A stretch of 64,000 bases of DNA from Planosporangium sp963837285 (GCA_963837285.1 CAWIMS010000005.1:186001-250000); one strand, 5' to 3'. Shown: positions 8,543-16,870, numbered from the stretch's first letter. Notes: generated from the letters alone by a model not told the origin. Program-made: numbers and translations.

Positions 8543-8587
8543 GTGGGTGCACCGGGCGGTCTGCTCAGCCGCGGCGGTGCCGGGCGG

Positions 8588-9348
8588 CTACACCCGCGTC
8601 GCCTCCCGGGTCGCGCCGATCCGGTCCAGCCAGGCCGACACCTGCACCCGGTCGAAGGCGCCGGCACGGTACCCGATGTAGCCGTCCGGGCGGACGACAC
8701 GTACGCCACGGCCGGGAATGCTATCGAGCCGGTGAACATGTACGTGCGGTCCGGCGATGCCGACCGGCGGCGGCGACGCGTCCCGGTCCAGCAGCACGTG
8801 GACTCCAGGCTGGGCGGTCAGCTCGTGCAGGCGCACCGGCCCGCCGTCGACCGTCACCGTCGCGTCCGGCAGCCGGCCGCCCGCCCGCGGCGGGTCCCGG
8901 CGTGCCGGTGTCCCCTCCACCGCCAACGGGCCACCACGGTAACCCAGCCGCAGCTGGGACAGCAGCCGGACCCCGTGGGCGACCAGCCGGCGGCGGCGCA
9001 GGATCACCGGCAGCAGCGGCGCGCCGAGCGGCACGAGGCCGCGGCGCAGGAACGACGCGACCGGATCGGTGGCTGATTCGCCCCAGAACGCTAGATCGGT
9101 CAGCCAGCGCACGAGCCGTGCCACCGGCCGCCGCTCCTGCCCGTACGAGTCGAGCAGGTCGGCGGGGCACGAGCTGTACGGTGCGAACGCCAGCGGGCCG
9201 ACGTACCGTCGGCGAAGCCCAACCGCAGGCCGACATGCTGTGGCGGCAGATGGATCCGGTGCCGCACCAGGAGCCGCGCGGTGACCGCCGCGCACCGCAA
9301 CACCGCCGCCACGGCGGACCGGACGGGCAAGGGAACCTGTTCGTTCAT
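8588..9348 (-). pseudogene. Composite relic: small protein N-terminus joined to an FAD-monooxygenase C-terminus
   Basis: An ATG at 9348 starts MNEQVPLPVRSAVAAVLR and LLVRHRIHLPPQHVGLRLGF, which looks like a genuine N-terminus. Near 9190 the signal moves to another frame, where DLLDSYGQERRPVARLVR and the thioredoxin-like tail VHVLLDRDASPP, then GVRVVRPDGYIGYR, match the C-terminal part of PheA/TfdB-type aromatic FAD monooxygenases. The FAD-binding N-terminal two thirds are absent. A deletion appears to have fused two truncated genes. It is unlikely to be functional. Confidence 0.6.
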
Positions 9349-9610
9349 CGCGGCCTCCGACCTAGCCCCTGCGCTCATCATGCCCGCCCCGGGCGGCACT
9401 ACGGCAGAGTCGAAAGACCCGGTGTCCAGCACGATCGCGGTGGGCGGCGGCACCGGGGTCCTCGATGGACAGTCGCTGGTGCGCTCCGGCCTCCGGCGGG
9501 TGTTCGTCGGCGGGCCGTCCATCGGTCCCGTACATCGGTGACCTTCGCCTCTGCCGCCCGCGGTCCGGCCGATCCTACGGTGGTGACGAACTCGGCCGAC
9601 GGAGGCCATC

Positions 9611-10063
9611 ATGACCGTGACCACGCTTGTGCGCCGCACGTCCCGCCCGTCCCTGGCCGGCCGGCGCTTCGGCTATCTGCTCGCCGCCACCATCAATGCG
9701 GTGATCCTGTACCTCGTGGACGGCCGACCGGGCTGGCAGTCCCTGGACTTCCTCACCGGCGCCACCACCCGGGTGCTCTGGCTGTTCACCTTCTCCCTGG
9801 TGGTGGGAATCGTGGTGAACCTGGTGTACGCGGGGTACGACCCGCCCTGGCTGATCGCTGCCGGCAACCTGGTGACCACCGCGATCGGCATCATCGTGCT
9901 CGCCCGGATCTGGCAGGTGTTCCCGTTCGACTTCGGCGACGCATCGTTCGACTGGGCGATGCTGGTCCGGGTCCTGCTGGTCATCGGTATCGGCGGCGCC
10001 GCCATCGCCATCATGGTCCATACGGTGTCGCTGATCCGGGCGATCGTCGGCGGCGGCCGGTAG
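9611..10063 (+). CDS. Four-helix integral membrane protein, unknown function
   Basis: A 150-residue protein from ATG 9611 preceded by GGAGG. Four hydrophobic helices are visible (about 24-40, 55-78, 85-105, 120-145), separated by short loops, with basic residues at the N-terminus. No transport or enzyme motif is recognised. It stands alone on the plus strand; no clear box lies in its upstream 260 bp. Confidence 0.7.
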   Translation: MTVTTLVRRTSRPSLAGRRFGYLLAATINAVILYLVDGRPGWQSLDFLTGATTRVLWLFTFSLVVGIVVNLVYAGYDPPWLIAAGNLVTTAIGIIVLARIWQVFPFDFGDASFDWAMLVRVLLVIGIGGAAIAIMVHTVSLIRAIVGGGR

Positions 10064-10096
10064 CGCCGGAAGGCGACCGGTAGCGCCGGAAGGCGA
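10057..10096 (+). repeat. Tandem 20-bp direct repeat
   Basis: The unit CCGGTAGCGCCGGAAGGCGA occurs twice head to tail, with a partial third copy (GCGGCCGGAAGGC) nearby. The first copy contains the stop codon of the membrane protein gene. Probably a slippage duplication. Confidence 0.75.
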
Positions 10097-10136
10097 CCTC
10101 AGCGGCCGGAAGGCCCTGCGCCGGGCCGCGTTCCTC

Positions 10137-10150
10137 GGGACCTTCGGCCC
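10137..10150. promoter_or_regulatory. DevR-like box upstream of the 10211-11490 pair
   Basis: GGGACCTTCGGCCC, 60 bp before ATG 10211. An identical 14-mer precedes the DUF1876 operon (16857), which strengthens both calls. Confidence 0.65.
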
Positions 10151-10210
10151 TGTACGGCCGCGGCCGCGGGTTGGAGGCTGAAGCTAACCCTGGACAGGAA
10201 GGATGCAGCC

Positions 10211-10507
10211 ATGAGCCAACCGGAGACCACCTGGCAGGAGCTGTCGGAGCGGCTGGACGCCTTGGCGCTCAAGCTGAAAATGCACCTGGCCCAGGTCAAG
10301 AACGACGGCACTCCGGAAGCGGTGCGCGACCTCCGCACGGCCGTCGACGACGCGTTCACCGCGGCCGGTAACGCCATCCGCGACGAGGCCGTCGGCGCGG
10401 ATGTACGCGAGGCCGGCCGGCTGTTCGTCGACGCGTTCACCGCCACGCTCGCGCGGGCCGGTGACGACGTGCGGGACGCCCTCGAACACCGGACCGGACG
10501 CACATGA
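10211..10507 (+). CDS. Small helical protein, unknown function
   Basis: A 98-residue protein from ATG 10211 with AGGAAGG upstream. Heptad-like patterns (WQELSERLDALALKLKMHL, later REAGRLFVDAFTATLARAG) predict a helical hairpin or coiled coil. There are no cysteines and no known motif. Its stop overlaps the nitroreductase start by four bases (ATGA), so the two are translationally coupled and share the box at 10137. It may be a partner or regulator of that enzyme; this is inference. Confidence 0.65.
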   Translation: MSQPETTWQELSERLDALALKLKMHLAQVKNDGTPEAVRDLRTAVDDAFTAAGNAIRDEAVGADVREAGRLFVDAFTATLARAGDDVRDALEHRTGRT

Positions 10508-11490
10508 CGCGATGGCTGGCCGGTGCGCCCCCGCTGTCCACCGACACACTCACCGCGTGCGTCCGGCTGGCGGTCGCGGCCACCTCCGTGCACAACAGCC
10601 AGCCGTGGCGGTTCCGGATCCACCGCGACAGCGTCGACATTCTCGCGGACCGGACCCGCCAGCTCGACGTCATCGACCCCACCGGCCGCGAGCTGATGAT
10701 CAGTGTGGGCGCGGCGGTGTTCAACCTGCGGGTGGCGATCCGCTACGAGCTGCGCGTGCCGGAGGTACGTCTGCTTCCGGACGCGGCCCAGCCCGACCTG
10801 GCGGCGACTGTCCACGTGGGACGACAGGCGGCCCCCGACCCGGCCACCGCCGACCTCGTCGCCGCGATCCCGCTCCGCCACACCAACCGCCGGCCGTTCG
10901 CGCCCGTAGTCGTACCGGCGGACATCGTCGACCGTCTTGTCGCCGCCGCCCACACCGAGCACGCCGGCCTGACCGTGGCGGGCCCGGTCGCCCGTGGGGC
11001 CATCCTGAGCCTCGCCCGCACCGCGGAGGAGCGGATGCGGGCGAAGGGTGTCTACCGAGCCGAGTTGGCCGAGTGGACCCGGCCTGGCACCGGCCGCCGG
11101 GACGGGATACCGGCACACGCCGTGGGCCCGTGGGCGGCGTTGGAGACACTTCCGATGCGCGACTTCGGGCTTACCCAACCGTGGTTGCAACGCGCGGTCG
11201 AGCCGTTCGAGCCGTTCCCGACGATCGTCGTGCTGTCCACGGACGGCGACACGACCGCCGACTGGCTGCGCGCCGGCCAGGCGCTCCAGCGGGTACTCCT
11301 GGTCGCCACCATCGCCGGCCTGTCCGTCACTCCGATCAGCCAGCCGCTGGAGATACCGTCGCTGCGCCAGTTGGTCACCGACACCGGTACCGGCCGGTGG
11401 GCGCAGATGATCCTCCGGCTGGGCTACGGCCAGCCGACCACGCCGACCACGCGCCGGCCGGTGAGCGACGTCATCGTCGCCGAAGACTGA
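10504..11490 (+). CDS. Acg-family nitroreductase-like protein
   Basis: A 328-residue protein with two nitroreductase-like halves. The N-terminal signature SVHNSQPWRFRI and the C-terminal WLRAGQALQRVLLVATIAGLS are hallmarks of the Acg family (M. tuberculosis Rv2032, Rv3127, Rv3131, all DosR-regulated). In characterised members FMN binds in a closed pocket and no redox activity has been shown; flavin sequestration has been proposed. This copy is divergent from the other two paralogs here (for example MRDFGLTQPWLQRAVEPF). Confidence 0.85.
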   Translation: MTRWLAGAPPLSTDTLTACVRLAVAATSVHNSQPWRFRIHRDSVDILADRTRQLDVIDPTGRELMISVGAAVFNLRVAIRYELRVPEVRLLPDAAQPDLAATVHVGRQAAPDPATADLVAAIPLRHTNRRPFAPVVVPADIVDRLVAAAHTEHAGLTVAGPVARGAILSLARTAEERMRAKGVYRAELAEWTRPGTGRRDGIPAHAVGPWAALETLPMRDFGLTQPWLQRAVEPFEPFPTIVVLSTDGDTTADWLRAGQALQRVLLVATIAGLSVTPISQPLEIPSLRQLVTDTGTGRWAQMILRLGYGQPTTPTTRRPVSDVIVAED

Positions 11491-11550
11491 CGGTTCCGCG
11501 TCCCTTTGTCCCGGACCGCGACTGTCTGCCGGACTGTCGGCCTTTCCGAA

Positions 11551-11589
11551 CCATCGACCGCCGGACCATCGACCGCCGGACCATCGGCC
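11551..11589 (+). repeat. 15-bp tandem repeat
   Basis: CCATCGACCGCCGGA occurs twice directly and is followed by the partial copy CCATCGGCC. It lies between the nitroreductase stop and the next small gene; no function is evident. Confidence 0.7.
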
Positions 11590-11633
11590 CCTGCGGCCCG
11601 GGCCACAGGTCCGGCCACCGGTCCCATTCATCA

Positions 11634-11647
11634 GGGTCTACGGTCCT
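11634..11647. promoter_or_regulatory. DevR-like box upstream of the small gene at 11743
   Basis: GGGTCTACGGTCCT, 95 bp before ATG 11743. The right half is canonical; the left half has T in place of A. Confidence 0.4.
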
Positions 11648-11742
11648 GCCACTGTCACGACCAACGCCTGTGTGGCGCCCGCCACATCACCGACATGCTG
11701 GAGGCAACGATACGGACCCGCACACGTTAGGTCGTGATCCCG

Positions 11743-11961
11743 ATGACACTCGCCAACCGCGCCGAGGCCCTGTTCACCAGCTCCCTTCAGCCGTCGGACC
11801 GGCCGACGCCGCACCAGATCCGTGCCGCCATCGTCGCGAGCATCCGGTCGCACCGCGGCATCCGCGGCTGCGCGGCCATCCTCGCGGCCGAGTACGGCGA
11901 ACACCCGGAGGCCGCCGCCGGCCGGATGCGCTGGGCGCTGACCGTGGTCGCCACGGCCTGA
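11743..11961 (+). CDS. Small hypothetical protein
   Basis: A 72-residue protein from ATG 11743 (MTLANRAEALFTSSLQPSDRPT); GTG 11734 is an alternative start. The sequence TPHQIRAAIVASIRSHRGIRGCAAILAAEYGEHPEAAAGRM resembles small helical actinobacterial proteins of unknown role. It converges with the OsmC gene 33 bp downstream and has a DevR-like box upstream. Confidence 0.6.
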   Translation: MTLANRAEALFTSSLQPSDRPTPHQIRAAIVASIRSHRGIRGCAAILAAEYGEHPEAAAGRMRWALTVVATA

Positions 11962-11994
11962 CATGCGATCAACGGCGCCGGGGACATCCGGGCA

Positions 11995-12414
11995 CTACTC
12001 CTCCACCGTGACGGTAATCTCCGGCTGGGTGACGATGCTGTTGTGGACGGTGCAGTGCGCGATCACGGCGGCCAGCGCCGTGCGGCGCCCGTCCGGAAAA
12101 CCGTCGGGTACCCGTACGCTGACGCGGATCGCGGACACCCGGGCCGGGCGGTCGGCGGCCATCTCGAAGTCGGCGCGCACCGCCAGCCCGTCGCGGTCGA
12201 GACCGTGGCGGGTGAGGTACCGCCCGGCGTAGAAGGCCACGCAGGCGGCCAGGGAACCGACGAACAGCTCGGTCGGGGTGGGCGCGCTGTCGGCACCGAG
12301 GTCGGCCGGCTGGTCGACGCGGATGCGGTGGCCGCGGACGCGGATTTCGTAGGCTTCCCCGTCGAGGTAGCCGACGTCCAGGGACTCGGTCTGCACCGGA
12401 TGGGCGAGCGGCAT
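11995..12414 (-). CDS. OsmC/Ohr-family protein
   Basis: A 139-residue protein from ATG 12414 with AGGAGC upstream. The OsmC fold is clear: PTPTELFVGSLAACVAFYAGRYL carries the first conserved cysteine on the central helix, and VIAHCTVHNSIV carries the second. These two cysteines reduce organic hydroperoxides in OsmC/Ohr proteins. Here it is the last gene of the SQR-DsrC-DsrE operon, so a role with persulfides or sulfur carriers is possible; that is inference from context. Confidence 0.82.
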   Translation of the reverse strand: MPLAHPVQTESLDVGYLDGEAYEIRVRGHRIRVDQPADLGADSAPTPTELFVGSLAACVAFYAGRYLTRHGLDRDGLAVRADFEMAADRPARVSAIRVSVRVPDGFPDGRRTALAAVIAHCTVHNSIVTQPEITVTVEE

Positions 12415-12424
12415 GGCTGCTCCT

Positions 12425-12940
12425 TCAGATGAACAGCAGTTGGGCGCCGTCGGTCTTCTCGATGAAGTCGGCGGCGCTGATGATGCCTTCGACCTCGTCG
12501 TAGAGGTCGTCCTCGGTGAGGTGCATCATGTCGGCGGACATCCGGCAGGCCCACAGGTGCCCTCCGGAGGCGACGATCTGCTCCAGGAACTCGGGCACAT
12601 CGGGGACGCCGATGTCGGCGATCTGCTTCTTCATCATGTGGGTGGCCATCGCGGTCACGCCGGGCAGCCCGCCGAGCCCTTGCGGCATGTGCGTGGCCGT
12701 GTTGCCCAGCGGGGTGAACTTCAGGTCGTGCATCCGCGACTTGGTGATCATGTCAAAGCCCCAGAAGGTGAAGAACAGGTGCGTCTCCACGCCCTCCCCG
12801 AGGGCGGCGTTGGCGAGCACCAGGCCGGGGTACGCCATGTCGAGGTTGCCCTTGGAGCAGATGATGGCTAGCTTGCGCCCGGACGCCGTGTCGTCGTCGA
12901 AGTCCGGGACGATCGTGGGTGCGCTGTCCACAGTGGTCAT
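12425..12940 (-). CDS. DsrE/DsrF-like sulfur-relay protein
   Basis: A 171-residue protein from ATG 12940 with GAGGAG upstream. The Rossmann-like DsrE fold starts at KLAIICSKGNLDMAYPGLVL, followed by GVETHLFFTFWGFDMITK; a second conserved cysteine lies in SGGHLWACRMSADMM, the position used for sulfur binding in DsrE2-type proteins. Such proteins carry persulfide sulfur between enzymes. It lies between the DsrC-like and OsmC genes, consistent with handling sulfur released by the SQR-like enzyme. Confidence 0.82.
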   Translation of the reverse strand: MTTVDSAPTIVPDFDDDTASGRKLAIICSKGNLDMAYPGLVLANAALGEGVETHLFFTFWGFDMITKSRMHDLKFTPLGNTATHMPQGLGGLPGVTAMATHMMKKQIADIGVPDVPEFLEQIVASGGHLWACRMSADMMHLTEDDLYDEVEGIISAADFIEKTDGAQLLFI

Positions 12941-12952
12941 CGTGGTGTCTCC

Positions 12953-13267
12953 TCACACGCAGCCGTGCGGCTTGGGCAGCCCGGCGATGTAGGCCATCTT
13001 CTTGGCCGGCTTCTTGGGGAACAGGACGAACAGCTCCTTGGTCGGGATCCCGCCGAGGACCGACACCCGCCGCAGCGTGGCGGTCTCGCCCTGGTTGACA
13101 TAGTCGTCGCGCAGGAACCGGATGGCCTTCCAATGCGTGTCGGTGAGGTCGATACCGATCTGCGCGGCCAGCTGCTTGGCCAGTTCCTCGTCCCACTCGT
13201 CGTAGGCGGTGAGGAACCCTTCGTCGTCGACGTGGATCTCACGCCCGGCGATGCTGGTGACAGGCAT
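12953..13267 (-). CDS. DsrC/TusE-family sulfur carrier
   Basis: A 104-residue protein covering the whole DsrC/TusE domain (DDEGFLTAYDEWDEELAKQL, then THWKAIRFLRDDY). The C-terminal arm ends GLPKPHGCV, so the terminal redox cysteine (C103) is present. The second cysteine of true DsrC, about ten residues earlier, is absent: the arm reads KKMAYIAG and there is no other Cys in the protein. That makes it TusE-like, able to carry a persulfide but not to form the DsrC disulfide or trisulfide. Confidence 0.85.
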   Translation of the reverse strand: MPVTSIAGREIHVDDEGFLTAYDEWDEELAKQLAAQIGIDLTDTHWKAIRFLRDDYVNQGETATLRRVSVLGGIPTKELFVLFPKKPAKKMAYIAGLPKPHGCV

Positions 13268-13273
13268 GCGTGG

Positions 13274-14509
13274 TCACTCCTCAGTTCTCTTGCCGGCCAT
13301 GGACATGTGTGCCGGCAACGGGATGGGCCGTCCGGGTAGCAGGAGATTCCAGTACATCCAGCGGAACGCGAGCTTGCCCCAGTGGTTGACCGCGCTCTCC
13401 TTGAGCAGGCTGAACGGGCCGACGCCGGGCAGCGGATACCTGCCGGGCAGCGGCTCGGTGTCGTAGTTGAAGTCGATGAGCAGGCCCTTGCCGTCGCCGG
13501 ACTCGACGAAGCAGTTGGCGTGCCCGTCGAAGCGCCCACTCATCGGCTCGCCGTCGATGTGCTGGAGGAAATTGCCGGTGAACACCTCGACCGAGAAGTG
13601 CGCCACCGAGCCGGCTTTGGACGTCGGGATGTCGTTGGCGTCCCCCAGGGCGAAGATGTTGTCGTATGCCTTCGACTGCAGGGTGCGCCGGTCGACCGGG
13701 ACCAGGTTGAGCTCGTTGCCCAACCCGGAACGGGCGACATAGTCGGCGCCCATGTTCAGCGGCACAGTGACCAGCAGGTCGAACGGGATCTCCCGCTCGT
13801 CGTACGAGATCAGCGTCTGGCCGTCGACGCGCTCGACCAGGAAATCGGTCTCCACCGCGATCTTCCGGTCGTCCAGCATCGCGCCCAAGTGCCGAGACGC
13901 GATCGGCTTGGTGAACGCGCCCGGCAGCGGGGTGGCGTAGACCAGCTCCACCCGGTCCCGCATGCCGTGCCGGCGGAGGTACGCGTCGGCGAGGAAGGTG
14001 AACTCGAGCGGCGCGACCGGGCATTTGATCGGCATGTCCACGACATGCACCACCAGCCGGCCGCCGGTGAACCGGCGCAACGCCTTCGCCAGCGCCACCG
14101 CGCCGTCGTAGGTGTAGAAGTCGAAGATGCTCTTCCGCCACTGGCCGCCGTCGAGCATGCCGGGCGTCTGGTCCGGCCTCGGCTCGACACCGGTGGCGAT
14201 GACCAGATAGTCGTAGTGCAGGCTGCGCCCGTTGGTGAGCAGCACCACTCCGTCGTCTGCGCGGACCCGGTCGACCTCCCCGTAGACCAGCTCCACGCCG
14301 GCCGGAATGAACTGCTGGCGCGGCTTCACGACCTCGTCCGGGGTGTAGGTGCCGAACGGGATGAACAGATAGCCCGGCTGGTAGAAATGGCGGTCGCTCT
14401 GGTCGACCACCGTGATATCCCAGTCGGCCGGGTCCAGACGGTGGCGCAGCTTGTTGACCACCATCGTCCCGGCGGTTCCCGCTCCCAGTACAACCAGCCG
14501 CCTCATCAT
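13274..14509 (-). CDS. Sulfide:quinone reductase-type FAD oxidoreductase
   Basis: A 411-residue flavoprotein, first gene of the operon, with GGAGGAGG before tandem ATGs. FAD-binding motif VVLGAGTAGTMVVNKL at residues 5-20; second nucleotide site around DYLVIATGVEPRP; C-terminal FAD contact NIFALGDANDIPTSKAG. Candidate redox cysteines include PIKCPVAPLEF, matching the central SQR cysteine. A hydrophobic/aromatic C-terminus (WGKLAFRWMYWNLLLPGR) suits monotopic membrane binding for quinone reduction. Likely reaction: sulfide plus quinone to sulfane sulfur passed to the downstream carriers. It has its own box at 14558. Confidence 0.83.
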   Translation of the reverse strand: MMRRLVVLGAGTAGTMVVNKLRHRLDPADWDITVVDQSDRHFYQPGYLFIPFGTYTPDEVVKPRQQFIPAGVELVYGEVDRVRADDGVVLLTNGRSLHYDYLVIATGVEPRPDQTPGMLDGGQWRKSIFDFYTYDGAVALAKALRRFTGGRLVVHVVDMPIKCPVAPLEFTFLADAYLRRHGMRDRVELVYATPLPGAFTKPIASRHLGAMLDDRKIAVETDFLVERVDGQTLISYDEREIPFDLLVTVPLNMGADYVARSGLGNELNLVPVDRRTLQSKAYDNIFALGDANDIPTSKAGSVAHFSVEVFTGNFLQHIDGEPMSGRFDGHANCFVESGDGKGLLIDFNYDTEPLPGRYPLPGVGPFSLLKESAVNHWGKLAFRWMYWNLLLPGRPIPLPAHMSMAGKRTEE

Positions 14510-14557
14510 GACCTCCTCCTACACCCCCACGGTATGGAGAACGCCGCCGCACAAGCA

Positions 14558-14571
14558 GGGGCCGAAGTCCC
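14558..14571. promoter_or_regulatory. DevR-like box for the sulfur operon
   Basis: GGGGCCGAAGTCCC, 48 bp upstream of the SQR start, in the gap behind the flavodoxin gene. The operon is therefore probably controlled independently of the flavodoxin. Confidence 0.55.
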
Positions 14572-14614
14572 GACCGGACAGGCCTATTGGCGTCCACCAC
14601 GACAACCGGACCGG

Positions 14615-15145
14615 TCAAGAGGTATGCCGGATGCGGGTGGTCGCGATGGCCCCGACCGTCCCGCCCCACTGCGCGGCCCGGACCCGCTCGCCGTCGGCCA
14701 GGGGCCCTGCCGCGGCGGTCACGAAGAAGCTCGTGGGCTCGACGATCGACCGGTACCCCCGGCGCTCGAGCAGCCTCGCCGCACCCCGCGCCGCCGACCC
14801 GGTCAACCACCGGGGCTTGTCGAAACGCGTGTCGAACGTGGCCGACGCCACATCTCGCCGCACCGGCGCCAGCCGGGTCAGCCAATCCCGGATGCCCGGG
14901 CCGCGCGACACCAGGGATTCGCCGGCCTGGCCGCGCGACGTGTCCCGGGTGCCGGGCCGGCTCATCCCGAACCCGTGCGTCGGTCCGCCCACCACGAGCA
15001 GGTCGACGTCGTCCGGTAGCGGGCTCGGGGCGTCGGAGACCTCCACCAGCTCAGCGGCAACAGAGGCGAGCAGGCCTTTCATCACCGCTCGCGCGATCTC
15101 CTCGGTGTTGCCGAACATCGACTCGTACACGACCAGGGCTCGCAC
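14615..15145 (-). CDS. Flavodoxin-domain protein
   Basis: A 176-residue protein from GTG 15145 with AGGAAGG upstream. The FMN phosphate loop YESMFGNTEEIARAV is at residues 7-21, and VVGGPTHGFGMSRPGT matches the second FMN loop. The C-terminal half is basic and departs from classic flavodoxin. It lies 50 bp behind the WS/DGAT gene on the same strand and may be cotranscribed from the box at 16651. Likely a low-potential electron carrier; the partner is unknown. Confidence 0.8.
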   Translation of the reverse strand: MRALVVYESMFGNTEEIARAVMKGLLASVAAELVEVSDAPSPLPDDVDLLVVGGPTHGFGMSRPGTRDTSRGQAGESLVSRGPGIRDWLTRLAPVRRDVASATFDTRFDKPRWLTGSAARGAARLLERRGYRSIVEPTSFFVTAAAGPLADGERVRAAQWGGTVGAIATTRIRHTS

Positions 15146-15194
15146 TGTGACTCACCTTCCTGATCTCGTTGTGCCGTGGACCGCGACGCCGTCG

Positions 15195-16592
15195 TCAGGA
15201 CCGCACGGCCGGCACAGCATCCAGCAGTTCGCGAATTCCGTCGGTGATCGCATCGGCCAGGACGCTCGGATCGGGTGCGATGGCGTAGTCGGTCGTGACA
15301 CCGAAGGTGATCTGGTCGCAGTACGACAGGATCGACACCCCGGTGCGCAGGCGCAGTGCGATCGGCACGTACGGGAAGATTTCCAGCATCCGCCGCCCGA
15401 GGATGTACAGCGGGTGCCGGGGACCGGGGACGTTGGTCGTCACGGTGACGACGCTGCGCTGCGGCAGCCGCATCGCCAGGCGGAGGCCCCACGCCACCGG
15501 CGGGTACGGCTCGTGCCCGGCCAGCGTCGTGAGCGCCTCGCCGGTCTCGGCCTCGTTGCTCGCCTTGAGCATGAGCAGCCGATGGTGGACGGTCCGGAGC
15601 CGTTCCACCGGGTCGGCGATCTCGACGGGCAGGAACGGCAGCAGCATCGAGATCCGGTTGTCGCAGACGCCGTGGTCGTCGGGGGCGCGGACGGAGACCG
15701 GCACGAGCGTACGCACCGCGGACGGATCCGGCTCCTGTCCACTGTGGAGCAGGAGTTGACGGTACCCGCTGGTGATCGCGGCCAGGACGACGTCGTTGAC
15801 GGTGGCGTGGAACGCCTTGCCGATCCGGACGACGTCAGCCAGCGAGGCCCGTGCCGTGCCGTAATGGCGTGGCACCCCGATCGGACCGACCAGCGACGAT
15901 TCACTCGCCGGCCAGATCGCGCCGGCCAGGGTCAGCGCACCGAGACCGGTCCGGTATAGCCGCCGGGCCGCCACCATCGGGCTGTACACGGCACGGCTCA
16001 GCAGGCGTAACTGGTCGACCGGGTTGAGGGTCAGGTCGCAGAGCGCCGCGATGGTCAAGTGGAGTGTCGAAGGCTCGGCTGCCGGCATCCAGTCGTCGTA
16101 GAGCGGCGTCGAGGGTCGCCGACCGTGGTCGAAGATCGCGTCGTACAGGTTGGTGCCGGAGATCCCGTCCGCCATGCAGTGGTGCACCTTCGAGATCACC
16201 GCCCAGCGGCCCGCGTCCAGCCCCTCCACGACCCAGCACTCCCACAGCGGGCGCTCGCGGTCGAGGCGTTGCGACATCACCCGGGCGACCAGGCGGCGGA
16301 GCGCGTCGTCGTCGCCGGGAGCGGGCAGCGCGGTGCGGCGGATGTGGTAGTTGATGTCGAAGCCGGGGTCGTCGACCCACACCGGCCGGCCCAGGTCGTA
16401 GGGCACGGTGCGCATCTTCTGCCGGTACCGGGGCACCAGCGGCAGCTTGCCCGCGATGGCGGCGACGAACTCATCGTGGCCGGGTGCCGGTCCTTCCAGT
16501 ACGGCGACCGAGGCGATGGCCAGCGACGCGTGTCGGTCCTCGTCCTCAAGGTCGACGAAGGCGGCGTCCAGCGGGCTCATCCGGTCCCACAC
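15195..16592 (-). CDS. WS/DGAT-family acyltransferase (Tgs-type)
   Basis: A 465-residue enzyme. GTG 16592 is chosen because AGGAGG (16599-16604) sits six bases before it and RMSPLDAAF, the usual N-terminus, follows at once. The catalytic motif HHxxxDG is present as HHCMADG near residue 134, with the later conserved block TVTTNVPGPRHPLYILG. The family makes wax esters or triacylglycerol from acyl-CoA. M. tuberculosis tgs1 (Rv3130c) is strongly DosR-induced, and a box lies 58 bp upstream here, so this enzyme probably stores carbon as neutral lipid at the membrane during arrest. Confidence 0.88.
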   Translation of the reverse strand: MWDRMSPLDAAFVDLEDEDRHASLAIASVAVLEGPAPGHDEFVAAIAGKLPLVPRYRQKMRTVPYDLGRPVWVDDPGFDINYHIRRTALPAPGDDDALRRLVARVMSQRLDRERPLWECWVVEGLDAGRWAVISKVHHCMADGISGTNLYDAIFDHGRRPSTPLYDDWMPAAEPSTLHLTIAALCDLTLNPVDQLRLLSRAVYSPMVAARRLYRTGLGALTLAGAIWPASESSLVGPIGVPRHYGTARASLADVVRIGKAFHATVNDVVLAAITSGYRQLLLHSGQEPDPSAVRTLVPVSVRAPDDHGVCDNRISMLLPFLPVEIADPVERLRTVHHRLLMLKASNEAETGEALTTLAGHEPYPPVAWGLRLAMRLPQRSVVTVTTNVPGPRHPLYILGRRMLEIFPYVPIALRLRTGVSILSYCDQITFGVTTDYAIAPDPSVLADAITDGIRELLDAVPAVRS

Positions 16593-16650
16593 GAGGTGCC
16601 TCCTATGGTTCATTTCTTCGAGGCTCCCGCGCCGAGAGTGCGGCACCGTA

Positions 16651-16664
16651 GGGTCGAAGGTCCC
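16651..16664. promoter_or_regulatory. DevR-like box upstream of WS/DGAT
   Basis: GGGTCGAAGGTCCC, flanked by TA on each side so the partial palindrome extends to 18 bp. It lies 58 bp before GTG 16592 on the minus strand. Confidence 0.6.
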
Positions 16665-16702
16665 TACTCCACGGGTCGATGTGCCGACGGGTAGCCGCCA
16701 TA

Positions 16703-16762
16703 GACGTTGGTCGATCTGGTCCGATTCGGGGTACCCCGGACCGGACCAGATCGACCAACGTC
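16703..16762. repeat. Perfect 21-bp inverted repeat with 18-base loop
   Basis: The arms are 16703-16723 (beginning GACGTTGGTCGATC) and 16742-16762 (ending GATCGACCAACGTC); all 21 positions pair. The loop contains the palindrome GGGGTACCCC (16728-16737). It lies between two divergent DevR-type boxes. It is too long for an ordinary operator and has no T-run on either side. Candidates are a strong RNA hairpin, a cruciform-type site or a mobile-element end. Confidence 0.85.
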
Positions 16763-16856
16763 ACCGCGCGGGCGGCGGGGTTGCGGCCCACCATTTGCCC
16801 AGGCCGAGGGTGTCGCCGGTGCCCGGGTAAATCGGCCTTGACGGCACGCCGACACC

Positions 16857-16870
16857 GGGACCTTCGGCCC
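16857..16870. promoter_or_regulatory. DevR-like box for the DUF1876 operon
   Basis: GGGACCTTCGGCCC, 73 bp before ATG 16944 and identical to the copy at 10137. It probably drives the six-gene plus-strand run that follows. Confidence 0.65.
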
